DNA of 6,481 nucleotides from NCBI GenBank assembly GCA_024998705.1, contig JACOEF010000345.1, positions 1 to 6,481 on the forward strand, written 5' to 3'. Position 1 is the first letter of the stretch. The number at the start of each line of letters is the position of its first letter. Positions 1 to 5,344 of this stretch are shown one piece after another. The position numbers and the translations under genes were made by a program. Source of the DNA: Nitrospira sp. GTDB lineage: Bacteria > Nitrospirota > Nitrospiria > Nitrospirales > Nitrospiraceae. The notes beneath the pieces were generated by a model. It was given only the letters and a program-made list of their open reading frames with translations. It had not been told where the DNA came from and made no database searches.

Positions 1-896
1 GGTATCTCGCGGCGATGTGGAATGCCACGCTGGATGTCATCCATGTGATCGAGGGGCCTCACTGGTCGAGTGCAGAGGAGGAGATTTTCGCTGCGGCCGC
101 GCAGGCGAGAGCACAGGCTGCGCGGCAGCTGGACCAGGTACGTGATGATTTGGCGCGAGATGGTGTGGCCGCAAAGGCCCGATTGGTGCTTGGGGACCCG
201 ACCGAGCATATTTGTCTCGCGGCCAAGGATAAGGGGGTGGAGCTGCTCGTCCTGGGTGTCCAGGGACAAACCAACTTGATGCACGGGCTGAGCGGCAGTA
301 CGACGGAGCGGGTTGTGAAGGAAGGACCATGTCCGGTGCTTGCAGTACCGGGGCGGCATGAAGGAACAGGCGAGGTATCATCGGCAAGCGGACGATTGAT
401 CCGGCATATCCTCGCTCCACTGGATTTTTCGAGCCCCTCGTTGGATGCTGTCGAATATGCCATTCATCTGGCCAAGGGGCTTGGTGCCGAGTTGACGTTG
501 ATGCATGTATTGGAGCCGGTGGGCTACGACTTGGAGTGCGGACTTGGCCTGATTGAAGAGGAAACGCGCAAGCGTGACTATTGGAACAAGCAACTGGTGG
601 ACCTCAGAGACGTCATCACATCATTTGGGCAGCCGGCGGACCTTGAAATTTCCGGTGGCCTGCCGTCCGATGCGATTCTGGCCTGCGCGTTGCGGCATCA
701 CTCGGATCTCATCGTCATGGGGACGCATGGTCGCCGCGGGGTGTCAGGAGAGCGGTTTGGAAGCGTGGCGCAGGCGGTGTTGCGCCGGGCGACCTGTCCG
801 ATTGTGACGGTGAAAACGCCCACATTCGCCGAGGGGCCCCGTCGGGTGTTGCCGTCAGCGATAAGAGAGACCGACAGTAAGGGAGTAGAACCATGA
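1..896 (+). CDS. Tandem universal stress protein (two Usp domains), 5' end missing
   Basis: The reading frame is open to the left edge (complete codons from position 3) and the first residues, YLAAMWNATLDVIHVIE, match the middle of the first Usp domain (helix 1 into strand 2). The ATG at 15 is therefore internal and the true start lies outside the window. Two UspA-type domains are visible. Each carries the nucleotide-binding signature G-2X-G-9X-G(S/T): GVQG...GS at 255-299 and GTHG...GS at 720-764. The second domain begins near 388 with RHILAPLDFS. Both domains keeping the glycine motif suggests the ATP-binding UspFG/Rv2623 type rather than the non-binding UspA type. Usp proteins are cytoplasmic and associated with stress, low energy or low oxygen; the specific role here is unknown. 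The stop overlaps the next gene by ATGA, implying co-transcription and translational coupling. Family call is secure. Confidence 0.93.
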   Translation, partial: YLAAMWNATLDVIHVIEGPHWSSAEEEIFAAAAQARAQAARQLDQVRDDLARDGVAAKARLVLGDPTEHICLAAKDKGVELLVLGVQGQTNLMHGLSGSTTERVVKEGPCPVLAVPGRHEGTGEVSSASGRLIRHILAPLDFSSPSLDAVEYAIHLAKGLGAELTLMHVLEPVGYDLECGLGLIEEETRKRDYWNKQLVDLRDVITSFGQPADLEISGGLPSDAILACALRHHSDLIVMGTHGRRGVSGERFGSVAQAVLRRATCPIVTVKTPTFAEGPRRVLPSAIRETDSKGVEP

Positions 897-1309
897 CACA
901 GCGCGATATCTATATTACGGAATTCGATGTGACCCGTCTCAGAGATGTTCTGAAGGCTCGCCTCAGCGTTGGGGCGCGAGACCGGGATCACTTGGATACT
1001 TTGGAAAATGAGCTCGATCGTGCCCATGTCGTCGATCCATCCGCCGTTCCCCAGGATGTGGTGACGATGAATTCACAAGTCCGCATACAAGACGTCGATA
1101 CAGGGACGGAGAATGTCTATACGTTGGTGTTTCCTTCCGATGCCAGCATCCCGGACAAGAAGCTCTCCATCCTCGCGCCGATCGGGACTGCCCTGTTGGG
1201 GGCCCGCGCGGGCGAGACCGTGGATTGGCCCGTGCCGGCCGGGGTGCGAACCATGCGTATCAGGGAGGTCCTGTACCAACCTGAAGCCGCAGGCGATTAC
1301 CATCTCTAG
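893..1309 (+). CDS. rnk: Rnk-type regulator of nucleoside diphosphate kinase (GreA/GreB C-terminal fold)
   Basis: This encodes 138 residues, the usual length for Rnk. The ATG at 893 overlaps the upstream TGA, and a Shine-Dalgarno sequence AAGGGAG (879-885) sits 7 nt before it. Residues about 1-48 form a short helical hairpin (DVTRLRDVLKARL ... LDTLENELDRAHVV), too short for the long acidic coiled coil of true GreA/GreB. Residues about 53-132 are the GreA/GreB C-terminal FKBP-like domain, with VTMNSQV, YTLVFP, LAPIGTALLG and the typical ending VLYQPEAAGDYHL. In Escherichia coli, Rnk binds RNA polymerase near the secondary channel without stimulating transcript cleavage; it was named for its effect on nucleoside diphosphate kinase. 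A similar role here is inferred from the family. Pairing with a Usp gene suggests a stress-response transcription unit. Confidence 0.92.
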   Translation: MTQRDIYITEFDVTRLRDVLKARLSVGARDRDHLDTLENELDRAHVVDPSAVPQDVVTMNSQVRIQDVDTGTENVYTLVFPSDASIPDKKLSILAPIGTALLGARAGETVDWPVPAGVRTMRIREVLYQPEAAGDYHL

Positions 1310-1635
1310 GGTCGGTAGTGCTGAAGATATCCGGATCACTCACGCGCTGTGGCGATCACGTGGCATGACGTATTTTTTTGGTGTGGCGAGCGAAGCCCTT
1401 GATGCCCTGGATGGCCTTGCCCGGTTCGTCCGATCGGTTTATGGTAACGTGAGGCGCGCAAGGCGTCGCCGTCACATGGCCGAGGTGAATGGTTGCTTCA
1501 CGGGTGAGACCGGCTTCAGCTTCTTCGCTTGAGGTCTGGCCCCGGGAGTCCTCTCGTGTTCCGCCGGTTTCGCTGAGGGGCAAGTCCCATCACCGGTCGC
1601 TGACAAACAATCCACAGGCCAACCCGGAGGGAGCG
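1310..1635. other. Gene-poor stretch between rnk and the OsmC-like frame
   Basis: I find no recognisable protein or RNA gene here. Open frames exist on both strands (for example a 55-codon plus-strand frame from 1365 to 1532), but they lack ribosome binding sites and resemble no family I know. A run of seven T at 1373-1379 follows a weak 4-bp dyad (ACGT-6-ACGT, 1358-1371), which might be a poor intrinsic terminator for the Usp-rnk unit. The 3' end leads into the Shine-Dalgarno of the OsmC-like frame. Confidence 0.5.
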
Positions 1636-2070
1636 ATGGAAGTTCGCTGCAAGGTCTATACGTATCGAACGGCGGTGAAGTGGACAGGGCAGTAAAAGGG
1701 CACGATCACGAGTGAAGGAAAACCGGATATCCAGGTCGCGACCCCTCCGGAGTTCAAGGGGCATGAAGGCATCTGGTCGCCGGAAGACTTGTATGTGGCG
1801 GCGGCCAATATTTGCCTGATGACCACATTCCTGGCTGTCGCCGAACGGGCCGGATTGGCCTTCACGTCTTATCAGTGCGAGGCGGAGGGGCGTCTGGCAC
1901 TCGTGGAGGGAAAGTTTCAGGTCACCGTGATTACGTTACGCCCCCATATCGTTCTGCAGTCAGGGAGCGATGCGGTAAAAGCGAAGGAACTCATCGAGAA
2001 GGCGGAAGCCAACTGCTTGATCTCCAATTCGATGAAAACGCGTATGGATTTGGAAGCGACCATCAGTTAG
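1636..2070 (+). pseudogene. OsmC/Ohr-family protein interrupted by an in-frame TAA
   Basis: The frame from ATG 1636 to TAG 2068-2070 spans 144 codons, normal for a small OsmC-like protein, with a good Shine-Dalgarno GGAGGGAG at 1626-1633. Codon 20 is TAA (1693-1695), between WTGQ and KGTITSEGKPDIQV. The reading frame is the same on both sides and the protein resembles an OsmC protein throughout, so this is a single nonsense codon rather than a frameshift. The downstream part keeps the expected pieces: the GHEGIWSPEDLYVAAANIC segment with Cys60 and the EANCLISNS segment with Cys127, the two positions where OsmC/Ohr proteins carry the peroxide-reactive cysteine pair. After the stop, the first start-type codon in frame is TTG 1789, which would drop the first beta strands and has no clear ribosome site. 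The family reduces organic hydroperoxides; here the product is probably absent or made only by readthrough. A base-call error in CAA/AAA/GAA is the main alternative. Confidence 0.82.
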
Positions 2071-2083
2071 GAGGGGGTGCGCG

Positions 2084-2248
2084 ATGGGCGGATTGCCTGG
2101 AACGCGTCAGCCCACAGCTTACTCATTCCGACTTCGACGCCCTGCGACGTGTGACAGCGCCCGGGGGATGAAGGCGGGAAAACAGGCCGCGCATTACGGT
2201 CCATGCCAGATACTACATGATCACCAGACCTCCGAGGGCATCCGGTGA
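2084..2248 (+). CDS. Possible 54-residue ORF with a strong ribosome binding site, unrecognised
   Basis: Directly after the OsmC-frame stop there is GGAGGGGG (2070-2077) and, 6 nt later, ATG 2084. The frame runs 54 residues, starting MGGLPGTRQPTAYSFRLRRP, and ends at TGA 2246-2248, overlapping the 3' end of the convergent deacylase gene by 28 bp. The protein is rich in Arg and Gly and has no signal peptide, membrane segment or motif I know. The ribosome site is the only positive evidence. It may be a remnant of a longer gene or chance; I would not count it as real without homologues. Confidence 0.2.
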   Translation: MGGLPGTRQPTAYSFRLRRPATCDSARGMKAGKQAAHYGPCQILHDHQTSEGIR

Positions 2249-2703
2249 AATTCCGTCACCACCGGGAACACGAGGGCCGCGAAGTCCCAATATCGCATGC
2301 GGATGGCGTCGGAATGGGTGCCGGCCTGAAAGGTGATTTCCTCGTCCTCTGTCAGCGACTGATCCACATAGACATGAAGCCCATACAGATTCCCAAAGGG
2401 AGGCATTGCACCCAACTCGCAATCGGGGAATAGGTGTTTGATTTCATCCTCGGTCGCAAGCCGTACATGCTGGGATAACAAGAGATCGCGGAGTCGGGAG
2501 AGGTTCACGTTCCAACTGGCCGGCAGGACTGTCATCACGAAACGGTCATCCGCCTTGACCACCACCACTTTGGCGATTTCCTTCATCGGGGTACGAAGCG
2601 TCTGTGCGACGAGCGCGGCGCGAAACGCTTCCGGGTGAGGCAACACATCATAGTGAACATGTTCGCGATCGAGATACGATTTGAGAACCGGTGAGATAGC
2701 CAT
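2221..2703 (-). CDS. YbaK/ProX-type aminoacyl-tRNA deacylase
   Basis: This encodes 160 residues from ATG (2703-2701 on the minus strand). Upstream in-frame codons stay open to about 3093, but the ATG at 2703 is preceded by AGAGGTG and begins at the family's normal N-terminus, MAISPVLKSYLDREHVHYD. One YbaK/aminoacyl-tRNA synthetase-associated domain fills the protein. Lys45 in EIAKVVVVK matches the essential lysine of Escherichia coli YbaK (Lys46), and GAMPPFG (98-104) matches the conserved glycine/proline loop of the family. Members hydrolyse mischarged tRNAs in trans, such as Cys-tRNA(Pro) for YbaK or Ala-tRNA(Pro) for ProXp-ala. The substrate cannot be read from the sequence. The gene stands alone, convergent with the OsmC-like frame, and its promoter should lie in the 2704-2900 region. 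Family call is firm; substrate unknown. Confidence 0.9.
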   Translation of the reverse strand: MAISPVLKSYLDREHVHYDVLPHPEAFRAALVAQTLRTPMKEIAKVVVVKADDRFVMTVLPASWNVNLSRLRDLLLSQHVRLATEDEIKHLFPDCELGAMPPFGNLYGLHVYVDQSLTEDEEITFQAGTHSDAIRMRYWDFAALVFPVVTEFHRMPSEVW

Positions 2704-2708
2704 CGACG

Positions 2709-2717
2709 CACCTCTTT
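2709..2717 (-). promoter_or_regulatory. Ribosome binding site that fixes the deacylase start
   Basis: On the minus strand this reads AAAGAGGTG, ending 5 nt before the ATG at 2703. It supports the 160-residue start over the much longer open frame that continues upstream and has no family resemblance. Confidence 0.65.
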
Positions 2718-2800
2718 CTTGGCGGACCGCCAGTGGGAAGTTGTCTGTCGTGATCTCCGGATATGGTCGTCGGTTCAAACAACGCGCGGGATTCTCCCCC

Positions 2801-2829
2801 CACACTAGTACAACCCGTTGCCCAGTGTG
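2801..2829. repeat. Inverted repeat CACACT-17-AGTGTG
   Basis: CACACT at 2801-2806 and AGTGTG at 2824-2829 are perfect 6-bp inverted arms separated by 17 bp. The spacing is wide for an RNA hairpin but suits a dimeric DNA-binding protein. It lies about 100 bp upstream of the deacylase start and overlaps the -35 part of the plus-strand promoter candidate. Six-base arms can occur by chance. Confidence 0.3.
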
Positions 2830-2846
2830 TGAGTATAAGCTATAAG
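2818..2846 (+). promoter_or_regulatory. Possible sigma70-type promoter, plus strand
   Basis: TTGCCC (2818-2823) and TATAAG (2841-2846) are separated by exactly 17 bp; they match TTGACA at 4 of 6 and TATAAT at 5 of 6 positions. Transcription would start near 2853 and run toward the degenerate sequence at 2907 and the cytochromes. The -10 falls within a direct duplication, TATAAGCTATAAGC (2834-2847), an AT-rich patch in otherwise GC-rich DNA. No known gene follows closely, so support is moderate at best. Confidence 0.33.
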
Positions 2847-2847
2847 C
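2834..2847. repeat. Tandem duplication of TATAAGC
   Basis: Two perfect head-to-tail copies of the 7-mer TATAAGC, followed by the partial copy ATAA. It creates two overlapping -10-like hexamers on the plus strand and TATACT on the minus strand, so it may be a promoter core for either direction. Confidence 0.45.
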
Positions 2848-2906
2848 ATAACACCCTCCTTGGACCGTTCCGGTTCTAATGGCCGACCGGCGCGGCTTTT
2901 TACCTC

Positions 2907-3107
2907 TTGACAGATTCTGTGTCGCTAGCAGCGGACATTCAGGCCGCGAGTTTGACGTTTCGTCCGCACATCGCACTTGAACAGGCTGAGGCAGCTGCCC
3001 GGCCTCCGACTCGATGCAGAACGTGCGCATCATCCTCCACCCACCATCACCTAGCGCTCCGGCAGGCTGCGGAAATACTCGATGTGTGCACAAGAGGTCG
3101 CGATTAA
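2907..3107 (+). pseudogene. Tentative relic of an HTH-type antitoxin or excisionase-like protein
   Basis: The frame contains LALRQAAEILDV (around 3050-3085), which resembles the first helix and turn of excisionase/antitoxin HTH proteins (LTTQEAADLLNVSRP type), but it is cut off by a TAA four codons later instead of continuing into the recognition helix. The N-terminal part (TDSVSLAADIQAASLTFRPH) has the length and helical character of such antitoxins, and another frame near 3014 reads SMQNVRIIL, like the stretch that usually precedes the HTH. One or two frameshifts would be needed to join them. There is no ribosome site. This is my reading of weak similarity and may be wrong. Confidence 0.2.
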
Positions 3108-3405
3108 CTCAGGTGCCCTGTTGGCGTCAGAGTCGCAGGCAGGATGCGCACAAAGGCCGTCTTCCTCGTTCGTCAGTCGTTGCAGAACCGGCTGGGGATG
3201 TTTGCGAGAGACGCCTCATGACTCACCCTTCATAGGGGAGCACGCCGCTGGCGGCCTGTTCCGCAGCCTGCTGGATTGGGGCATCTTGCGCCAGTCGGGA
3301 TCGGGGGGTGGGGTGATTCTCTCCACGGCGCTCGGCGATGCGTCAGGTTTTTTCGTGAATCGGTTGTCCTCACTGCAGGTCCCTCCGTTGCCCCTTGTCG
3401 TCCGA

Positions 3406-3421
3406 CTGGCACGAGGATCGC
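3406..3421 (+). promoter_or_regulatory. Sigma54 (RpoN) -24/-12 promoter candidate for the cytochrome genes
   Basis: The sequence TGGCACGAGGATCGCA has the full -24 element (C)TGGCACG, with GG at 3407-3408, and GC at 3419-3420, exactly 10 bp between GG and GC as sigma54 promoters require. The -12 element is TCGCA in place of TTGCA, one mismatch. Transcription would begin near 3432, giving a leader of about 54 nt to the cytochrome c ATG at 3486. It lies in noncoding DNA directly upstream of that gene. An enhancer-binding activator would be needed; I cannot identify its site. Confidence 0.5.
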
Positions 3422-3446
3422 ACTCCTATTGCTTGATGTGGAGGCT

Positions 3447-3468
3447 GCTACGGGCGCACGGCCGTTGC
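3447..3468 (+). promoter_or_regulatory. Imperfect hairpin just before the cytochrome c ribosome site
   Basis: GCTACGGGC (3447-3455) can pair with GGCCGTTGC (3460-3468) across a GCAC loop, with seven pairs and two mismatches. It ends 5 nt before AAGGAG (3474-3479). It could protect the mRNA or modulate translation, but the mismatches make it the weakest of three similarly placed hairpins in the window. Confidence 0.3.
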
Positions 3469-3485
3469 TTGTAAAGGAGAAGATC

Positions 3486-3851
3486 ATGAACATCAGAGTC
3501 ATTGGTCCGGTTCTCCTGTCGATGTTCCTCGTGGCGGCGGTCGGCAGTGGTTCGTTTGCCGCCGGGGGGAATGTGGCGAAAGGGAAGGTGCTCTACACCA
3601 ATCTGTGTATCCGCTGCCACGGGGTCGAGGGGAAGGGCGACGCGTATATGAAATTTAGCCCGCCGGTCTCCGATCTCAGTTCTCCTGCGACACAGGAAAA
3701 GTTGGATGGCTCTCTCATGAAGGCCATTCACGACGGGCGAAAAGACACCGCCATGGGGGCGTGGAAGTTTGTGCTCTCCGACGAAGAGATTCGTGATGTC
3801 ACAGCCTACGTACGGGTGCTCGGAAGTAGCGCGAGCCGCAAGCTCCCGTAA
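3486..3851 (+). CDS. Secreted monohaem c-type cytochrome (class I)
   Basis: This encodes 121 residues from ATG 3486, with AAGGAG (3474-3479) 6 nt upstream. Residues 1-26 form a Sec signal peptide (IGPVLLSMFLVAAVGSG core, SFAAG likely cleavage region). The mature protein of about 95 residues is one cytochrome c domain: GKVLYTNLCIRCHG with haem-binding C41-I-R-C44-H45, a GKGD turn (49-52), Met90 in DTAMGAW as the probable sixth haem ligand, and a C-terminal helix LSDEEIRDVTAYVRVL. It would work in the periplasm as an electron carrier. The cyt c'-like gene follows after 21 bp, so they are probably one operon. A partner such as the bc complex or a terminal oxidase is likely from context but cannot be named. 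Confidence 0.92.
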   Translation: MNIRVIGPVLLSMFLVAAVGSGSFAAGGNVAKGKVLYTNLCIRCHGVEGKGDAYMKFSPPVSDLSSPATQEKLDGSLMKAIHDGRKDTAMGAWKFVLSDEEIRDVTAYVRVLGSSASRKLP

Positions 3852-3872
3852 TCAAATAGAAAGGATGATCTG

Positions 3873-4343
3873 ATGAAGTGGCGTGTGATCGGTTTGGGAA
3901 CGGCGGTATTGTGGATCGTGACGATGGGTGTGGTGGCGGCGTTGTTTGTTCAAGGGCATACGAGGCCCGGGACCGATGGGCGTACGGAAATTGTCCTGGC
4001 GCAGGCGGAGCGGGATCTGATCCTGACTGAGATGCGGCAACTACTCAAGACGGTGCATGGCGTGGTGACGGTGTTAGGGAGTCCGGATCAAAACCTCAAG
4101 GCCGCAGAATCCGCAGCCCGCTCGGCTGGCATGGCGATAGCGGTCGACGTGAATCCCGCTGTGATGTTGAAGCTGCCCCTGGCCTTTAAGCAAATGGGTA
4201 TGTCGATCCACAAGGATATGGATCGGCTGGCGGATGGCATTGCGCAGGGTGACACCTCCGTTCAAATCCTCAATCGTCTGTCCAGTATGACGGCGCGATG
4301 CACCGCCTGCCACGACATGTATCGGTTTTCGATCGCCAGGTAG
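3873..4343 (+). CDS. Membrane-anchored cytochrome with C-terminal CXXCH (cytochrome c'-like)
   Basis: This encodes 156 residues from ATG 3873, with AAAGGA (3860-3864 region) about 8 nt upstream. Residues about 5-27 (VIGLGTAVLWIVTMGVVAALF) are hydrophobic with no clear AXA cleavage site, so this is more likely an uncleaved anchor than a signal peptide. The rest reads as amphipathic helices, and the single haem motif C143-T-A-C146-H147 lies 9 residues from the end. A helical bundle with a C-terminal haem site is the architecture of class II cytochromes (cytochrome c' / c556). Those act in electron transfer or gas (NO, CO) binding; which applies here depends on the distal ligand, for which helix-1 residues near LTEMRQLLKTVHG are candidates. 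It likely shares a transcript with the preceding cytochrome gene. Confidence 0.8.
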   Translation: MKWRVIGLGTAVLWIVTMGVVAALFVQGHTRPGTDGRTEIVLAQAERDLILTEMRQLLKTVHGVVTVLGSPDQNLKAAESAARSAGMAIAVDVNPAVMLKLPLAFKQMGMSIHKDMDRLADGIAQGDTSVQILNRLSSMTARCTACHDMYRFSIAR

Positions 4344-4499
4344 CGGTCCGTGATCGGTCTGTAGATGTCAGCAAGAGGGGGCATCGGAGAATCGAGAGCG
4401 AGCAGTTGAGAATATTCCGAATCCATTTCCTGCGTGGTGACTCATACCCATCGAGAGAACGATGAGCCGACAGTTTTTGAATCCGAACGCTGATGGCTG

Positions 4500-4514
4500 G
4501 ACGCTGGTAGCGTC
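4500..4514 (+). promoter_or_regulatory. Perfect 6-bp hairpin before the DUF2892 ribosome site
   Basis: GACGCT (4500-4505) and AGCGTC (4509-4514) are perfect arms with a 3-nt loop. The stem ends 5 nt before the purine-rich AAGGAAGGGGG (4520-4530) that serves ATG 4537. It may be an mRNA-stabilising or translation-modulating stem, and it argues that translation begins at 4537 rather than at the upstream in-frame ATG at 4462, which would read through it. Confidence 0.4.
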
Positions 4515-4536
4515 ATCTCAAGGAAGGGGGCAGATT

Positions 4537-4758
4537 ATGTCATGCAATGTAGGCGGGATTGAGCGACCGGTCCGAATTGTGCTCGGAGTGTTGTTGATCG
4601 GCATCGGCGCCTTTGCCGAGCTTCCGCCGGTCGGTATGGGAATTGCGCTGACGATGGGGACGATTGCGCTGGTCACAGGCGTGTTGGGGTTCTGTCCGGT
4701 ATGGACGCTTTTGGGGATCAATACCTGTCCGATGGAGAGGTCGGGAAAGAAAACCTGA
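4537..4758 (+). CDS. DUF2892 (YgaP-type) two-helix inner-membrane protein
   Basis: This encodes 73 residues. The ATG at 4537 is chosen because AAGGAAGGGGG (4520-4530) precedes it and the protein begins with the family's usual MSCNVGGIERPVRIVLG; the in-frame ATG at 4462 adds 25 unrelated residues. Two hydrophobic segments, about 12-27 and 33-52, are joined by a short loop (ELPPVG) and followed by the family ending GFCPVWTLLGINTC, with cysteines at 3, 53 and 64. DUF2892 is the membrane part of YgaP, where it is fused to a rhodanese domain; stand-alone copies are common and their function is not established. It may form a helix-packed dimer in the membrane. It sits 193 bp after the cytochromes and before the CBS gene. 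Confidence 0.85.
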   Translation: MSCNVGGIERPVRIVLGVLLIGIGAFAELPPVGMGIALTMGTIALVTGVLGFCPVWTLLGINTCPMERSGKKT

Positions 4759-4828
4759 TCCGGCACGAGCCATATCGCGGGAGGATGTTTAGGGTGTCGT
4801 GTGAACAGCACAGCAGATGGAAGTGGGG

Positions 4829-4850
4829 CCGGTGACAATTCCGTCACTGG
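4829..4850 (+). promoter_or_regulatory. 8-bp stem-loop (or operator dyad) in the CBS gene leader
   Basis: CCGGTGAC (4829-4836) pairs with GTCACTGG (4843-4850) around an AATTCC loop, with seven Watson-Crick pairs and one G-U. It ends 6 nt before the GGAGGGGGAG ribosome site (4857-4866). As DNA it is a 22-bp near-perfect dyad and could bind a dimeric repressor; as RNA it could affect translation of the CBS protein. It lies between the GTG at 4801 and the preferred ATG at 4873. Confidence 0.45.
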
Positions 4851-4856
4851 AGTATC

Positions 4857-4866
4857 GGAGGGGGAG
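4857..4866 (+). promoter_or_regulatory. Ribosome binding site that fixes the CBS protein start
   Basis: GGAGGGGGAG ends 6 nt before ATG 4873 and is a near-ideal Shine-Dalgarno. It favours this start over the in-frame GTG at 4801, whose additional 24 residues (MNSTADGSGAGDNS...) look like translated leader. Confidence 0.7.
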
Positions 4867-4872
4867 CGGATT

Positions 4873-5316
4873 ATGACGACGATGGCAAGGCCGGGTGTTC
4901 CAGTGGGTGGTTTTAAGACGGTTGGGCAGATCGTAGGGACCAACACGATGCGGATTCGTCGAAACCAAAATGCGCTGGGGGTGGCTGTGGATCTGTTGAC
5001 GACCCACACGCCAGGCGCGCCTGTGGTCGACGATGCCGGTCAGTATGCCGGGTTTATCAGTGAGTTCGATTTATTGAAAGCGCTCCAGTCGGGCAAGGAC
5101 TTAAATCAGCTGGCGGTGGAAGCGATCATGGTCAAGGATCGAATCACGGTCAAGGCCGAGACATCGATCGATGACGCCGTGCAGCTGATGGAAGAGAAGC
5201 GGTTGCTCAATCTTCCCGTCGAGAAGGATGGGGTGATTCAATATACCTTGACGCGCCACGATTTGCTGCGGGCCTGGGTCGGGTTAGGGCTGGATATCGA
5301 GAACCCGGCGTCCTAA
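4873..5316 (+). CDS. Protein of two CBS domains (Bateman module)
   Basis: This encodes 147 residues from ATG 4873. The first CBS domain covers about 15-72 (TVGQIVGTNTMRIRRNQNAL ... GAPVVDDAGQYAGFISEFDLLKAL) and the second about 81-138 (AVEAIMVKDRITVKAETSID ... LLNLPVEKDGVIQYTLTRHDLLRAW). No other domain is present. CBS pairs fold into a Bateman module that usually binds adenine nucleotides (AMP, ATP, SAM) in the cleft and works as an energy or redox sensor. In the second domain the usual glycine before the final strand is replaced (GVIQYTLTRHD), but the T-x-x-D end motif that contacts ribose in many members is kept as TRHD; the first has SEFD. It is a cytoplasmic stand-alone module whose partner is unknown. 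Its place before the bc genes suggests, without proof, a link to energy status. Confidence 0.88.
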   Translation: MTTMARPGVPVGGFKTVGQIVGTNTMRIRRNQNALGVAVDLLTTHTPGAPVVDDAGQYAGFISEFDLLKALQSGKDLNQLAVEAIMVKDRITVKAETSIDDAVQLMEEKRLLNLPVEKDGVIQYTLTRHDLLRAWVGLGLDIENPAS

Positions 5317-5344
5317 GAGTCCGATTGCACCGTTTGGCCTTCGG

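Larger units (their letters stand above)
2704..3485. other. 782-bp stretch without an intact gene
   Basis: The gap lies between the divergent deacylase and cytochrome genes. Open frames occur on both strands (for example minus-strand codons continuous with the deacylase gene up to 3093, and plus-strand frames at 2907-3107, 3082-3474 and 3276-3485), but none has both a ribosome site and a recognisable product. Smaller elements inside it are listed separately: an inverted and a direct repeat near 2801-2847, a possible sigma70 promoter, a tentative relic at 2907-3107, and a sigma54-type element at 3406-3421. The stretch looks like promoter DNA plus decayed sequence. Confidence 0.55.

Noticed and set aside
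1365..1532. 55-codon plus-strand frame with a basic RRARRRRH run
   Set aside because: No Shine-Dalgarno before ATG 1365, no family resemblance, and the frame is just the continuation of a shadow frame of rnk.
2772..2780. GGTTCAAAC, resembling a tRNA T-loop
   Set aside because: The flanking bases cannot form a T-stem or acceptor stem, and no anticodon arm is found upstream.
2907..2935. Perfect -35 hexamer TTGACA at 2907-2912
   Set aside because: At 16-18 bp spacing the -10 position reads AGCGGA or similar, with no TATAAT resemblance, so it is not counted as a promoter.
2704..3093. Long N-terminal extension of the deacylase reading frame (130 extra codons)
   Set aside because: The extension has no resemblance to any family, and the ATG at 2703 has its own ribosome site at the normal YbaK N-terminus.
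4129..4143. Second GG-N10-GC sigma54-like match (TGGCATGGCGATAGC)
   Set aside because: It lies inside the c'-like cytochrome coding region with no gene starting soon after, so chance is the simpler explanation.
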